Part shown: positions 63,001 through 64,000 of the stretch, piece after piece
Numbering within the stretch: the stretch's first letter is position 1
How the letters are laid out: each line of letters begins with the position of its first letter
Assembly: GCA_948144175.1 (NCBI GenBank)
Contig: CANXME010000236.1
Span: 58,100 to 122,099 of the forward strand
Direction of reading: 5' to 3'
Source of the DNA: Closterium sp. NIES-65
Lineage: Eukaryota; Streptophyta; Zygnematophyceae; Desmidiales; Closteriaceae
DNA length: 64,000 bases
Program-made: the position numbers and the translations under genes
The notes under the pieces: generated by a model
Seen by the model: only the letters and a program-made list of their open reading frames with translations
Databases searched by the model: none
What the model was told of the DNA's origin: nothing

Positions 63001-64000
63001 TCGACTATGAATATTCGGCCTTTTGGCGCTCCTGTGAGTGAGGATAGGCATGTTAGGTTGTAACGTACCAGTGAGCACGCCCTTAATCAGCTCAAATGTG
63101 AAGTCGTTTGAGACATCAAGAGGCTCCTTGCAGGTGGGGCTGGGGTAGAGCACAGGGTAGCCCACTCCCCTGTAAGGACGGATGGGAGGGGTAGGGTACG
63201 GAGGCAGTGACAGGAAGTGAGGCAGAAGAGGCAGGGAGGTTCTACAGGCACACCCTGAGGCTCTTTGCGGGTGGGCCTGGGATAGAGCACGGGGTAGCCC
63301 ACCCCCCTGTAAGGACGGATGGGACAGGGGGTAAGGAGGCAGCGACAGGAATTGAGGAACGCATAAGAGGGAGGGAGGTTGTACAGGCGGGACTCCTTGC
63401 AGGTGGGGCTGGGGTAGAGCCCGGGTATCCCACTCCCCTGGGAGCACGGATGGGATAGGGAGAGGGGAAGGAGAAGGGAAGGTGTAATCAGAGGCGGGCG
63501 GTGTGAGCCATGTCTCTAGGCACATGCAGGGACAATGAGAGGCCCTTGCAGGTGGTGTGGGTGTTGGGGTAGAGAAGAGCACGGGATAGCCCACTCCCCT
63601 GAGGGTATGGATGAGATGGGGTAAGGATAGAGATGGGACTGCAGGGAAGGGAGGATTGGGGAAAGTGTGAGTCATGAACCTAGCCTAGGAGCATAAAGAG
63701 ACTCCTTGCGGGAGGGACCTGGGCTGGGATAGAGCACGGGGTAGCCCACTTCCCTGGGAGGACGGATGGGTTGGGGCAGGGAGGGGGGAAATGGGTACGC
63801 ATGGATGGCCTGGGCAGGATTCAGTCAAGTGTTGAAACATGTCAGATTTGGACTGATCGCTACATGTCTTCATGAAAAAAAAGGCATGGGCAGTAGCCCA
63901 TTCAGACAAAATGTCTCACCATGAGTCGCATGGGCGGGAGTGTCGATTTTCAGGGATGACACGATGCCACGGGTGCTGCATACCTGGTGGGTGGAGAGGG
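60069..64000 (-). CDS. Beta-N-acetylhexosaminidase, GH20 (5' end beyond the window)
   Basis: Removes terminal GlcNAc/GalNAc from glycans by substrate-assisted catalysis, in vacuole or wall. Exons on the minus strand: 63169-63069 (GYPVLYPSPTCKEPLDVSN), 62495-62457 (HIGGDEV, with the catalytic Asp-Glu pair), 62202-62169 (DCWTQSELIFQW), 61809-61709, 61260-61198 (EESYQGFSEDL to LQNW), 61039-60943 (IIYSNVYGGWYLD), 60564-60402 (GGEVCMWGEKVDSSD and IWPRAAAAA), 60244-60069 (ERLWS, then FRCLLTRRGVEAAPV and stop). Phases match from 63169 on, except that the 61809 exon has two extra C bases that shift RDA-SYFFQ-RVRS. An exon near 63983-63912 (IDTPAHATHG) is likely but its frame and phase do not fit cleanly. 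Plant HEXO proteins are the closest relatives I recognise. Confidence 0.85.
60288..60350 (-). pseudogene. Fragment of the GH20 MWGEKVDSSD exon
   Basis: The minus strand repeats GCGAGATGTGCATGTGGGG and the EKV codons with frame changes, in the last intron. Confidence 0.75.
60800..60905 (-). pseudogene. Second copy of the GH20 exon NVYGGWYLD
   Basis: It reads NIEGMMLKGFRIIYSNVYGGWYPDSMDVV|GTGAG. Leu in the conserved WYLD is replaced by Pro. The copy is open and has a donor, so an alternative exon cannot be excluded; the copy at 61039-60943 fits the family better. Confidence 0.7.
61321..61520 (-). pseudogene. Two upstream copies of the GH20 exon EESYQGFSEDL
   Basis: The copy at about 61395-61321 reads to QNFQKILE and a stop without the TG|GTATGA donor. 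The copy at about 61517-61443 has lost a base (CAGGTTTTTC) and reads into TAG. Confidence 0.85.
61856..62020. repeat. Duplicated intron segment with two ACGT-type palindromes
   Basis: CTTGAGACGTCTGAG (61858-61872) and TTCTGAGACGTCTCAAG (61925-61941) lie at and within a duplication: ACAAAATGATACATCATAGCAACTTCACAA occurs at 61872-61906 and 61978-62012. Confidence 0.85.
62060..62125 (-). pseudogene. Copy of the GH20 exon DCWTQSELIFQW
   Basis: It reads SLPPDCWIQSERISQW, with the intron start copied too. Intact exon: 62202-62169. Confidence 0.8.
62560..62850 (-). repeat. Two extra copies of the GH20 catalytic exon HIGGDEV
   Basis: The copy at about 62619-62580 is identical in coding potential to 62495-62457 (SRIHIGGDEVKE) but has the weaker donor GTAGGG. 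The copy at about 62842-62805 reads SRIHIGVEF and has lost the Asp-Glu pair. So two of three copies keep the catalytic motif. Confidence 0.8.
62907..62985 (-). pseudogene. Downstream copy of the GH20 exon end EPLDVSNDFTFELI
   Basis: It begins inside the exon after an AATGCAAG run, keeps FTFELIKSVLTG|GTACGT and has no acceptor. Confidence 0.8.
63240..63770 (-). pseudogene. Four upstream copies of the GH20 exon start GVGYPVLYP
   Basis: Copies at about 63313-63237, 63440-63385, 63605-63545 and 63765-63695 keep an acceptor and (G/E)VGYPVLYPSP with frame changes, then break off into purine-rich intron. The intact exon is 63169-63069. Confidence 0.8.

Noticed and set aside
1-64000. tRNA, rRNA, riboswitch or viral genes
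   Set aside because: No cloverleaf, rRNA core, or viral capsid/polymerase-like frame was recognised by reading either strand.

Overview
The window is nuclear DNA of a green-lineage eukaryote. Genes are split by GT-AG introns (two GC-AG). Three proteins have plant-type architecture: importin-11/KA120, neurochondrin and beta-N-acetylhexosaminidase. Coding DNA is GC-rich and full of low-complexity tracts, and introns are C/T-rich. A streptophyte (charophyte) alga such as Closterium fits best, but the genus is a guess from gene style.

Layout, left to right: (1) 448-4594, minus: Golgi-type carbohydrate sulfotransferase. (2) 5369-18864, minus: a protein of about 4,220 residues with an N-terminal coiled coil, repeats and very acidic tracts; function unknown. 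(3) 20391-36611, plus: importin-11. Nineteen exons sum to 3,195 nt with all phases matching, giving 1,064 aa. (4) 38082-45234, plus: secreted beta-helix/cysteine-rich protein. Ten exons sum to 1,575 nt, giving 524 aa. (5) 46521-58866, plus: neurochondrin-like protein with a long disordered N-terminus. (6) 60069 to beyond 64000, minus: GH20 beta-hexosaminidase, 5' end outside the window. The genes are unrelated in function and do not form a cluster.

Two features run through the whole window. First, every clearly recognised gene is littered with tandem copies of its own exons or exon pieces, usually with adjoining intron. One copy fits the reading frame; others carry stops, truncations or indels. 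Second, there is a family of short palindromes with conserved arms, TTTTGAG-NNNN-CTCAAAA, whose centre is GCGC, TCGA, AATT or ACGT. Many lie exactly between two copies of a duplicated segment, inside introns, exons and intergenic DNA. Some lie in frame in coding sequence, where they encode F-E-x-x-Q. This link between a palindrome family and duplication junctions is the strongest candidate for an undescribed system here.

Other structure: minisatellites (18-bp GC/Z-DNA-prone array of about 62 units, 26-bp, 21-bp, 16-bp, 9-bp), a 503-bp hAT-like MITE with an 8-bp target-site duplication, and fold-back elements. Several single-base slips in homopolymer runs in the neurochondrin and GH20 genes may be consensus errors or real decay.
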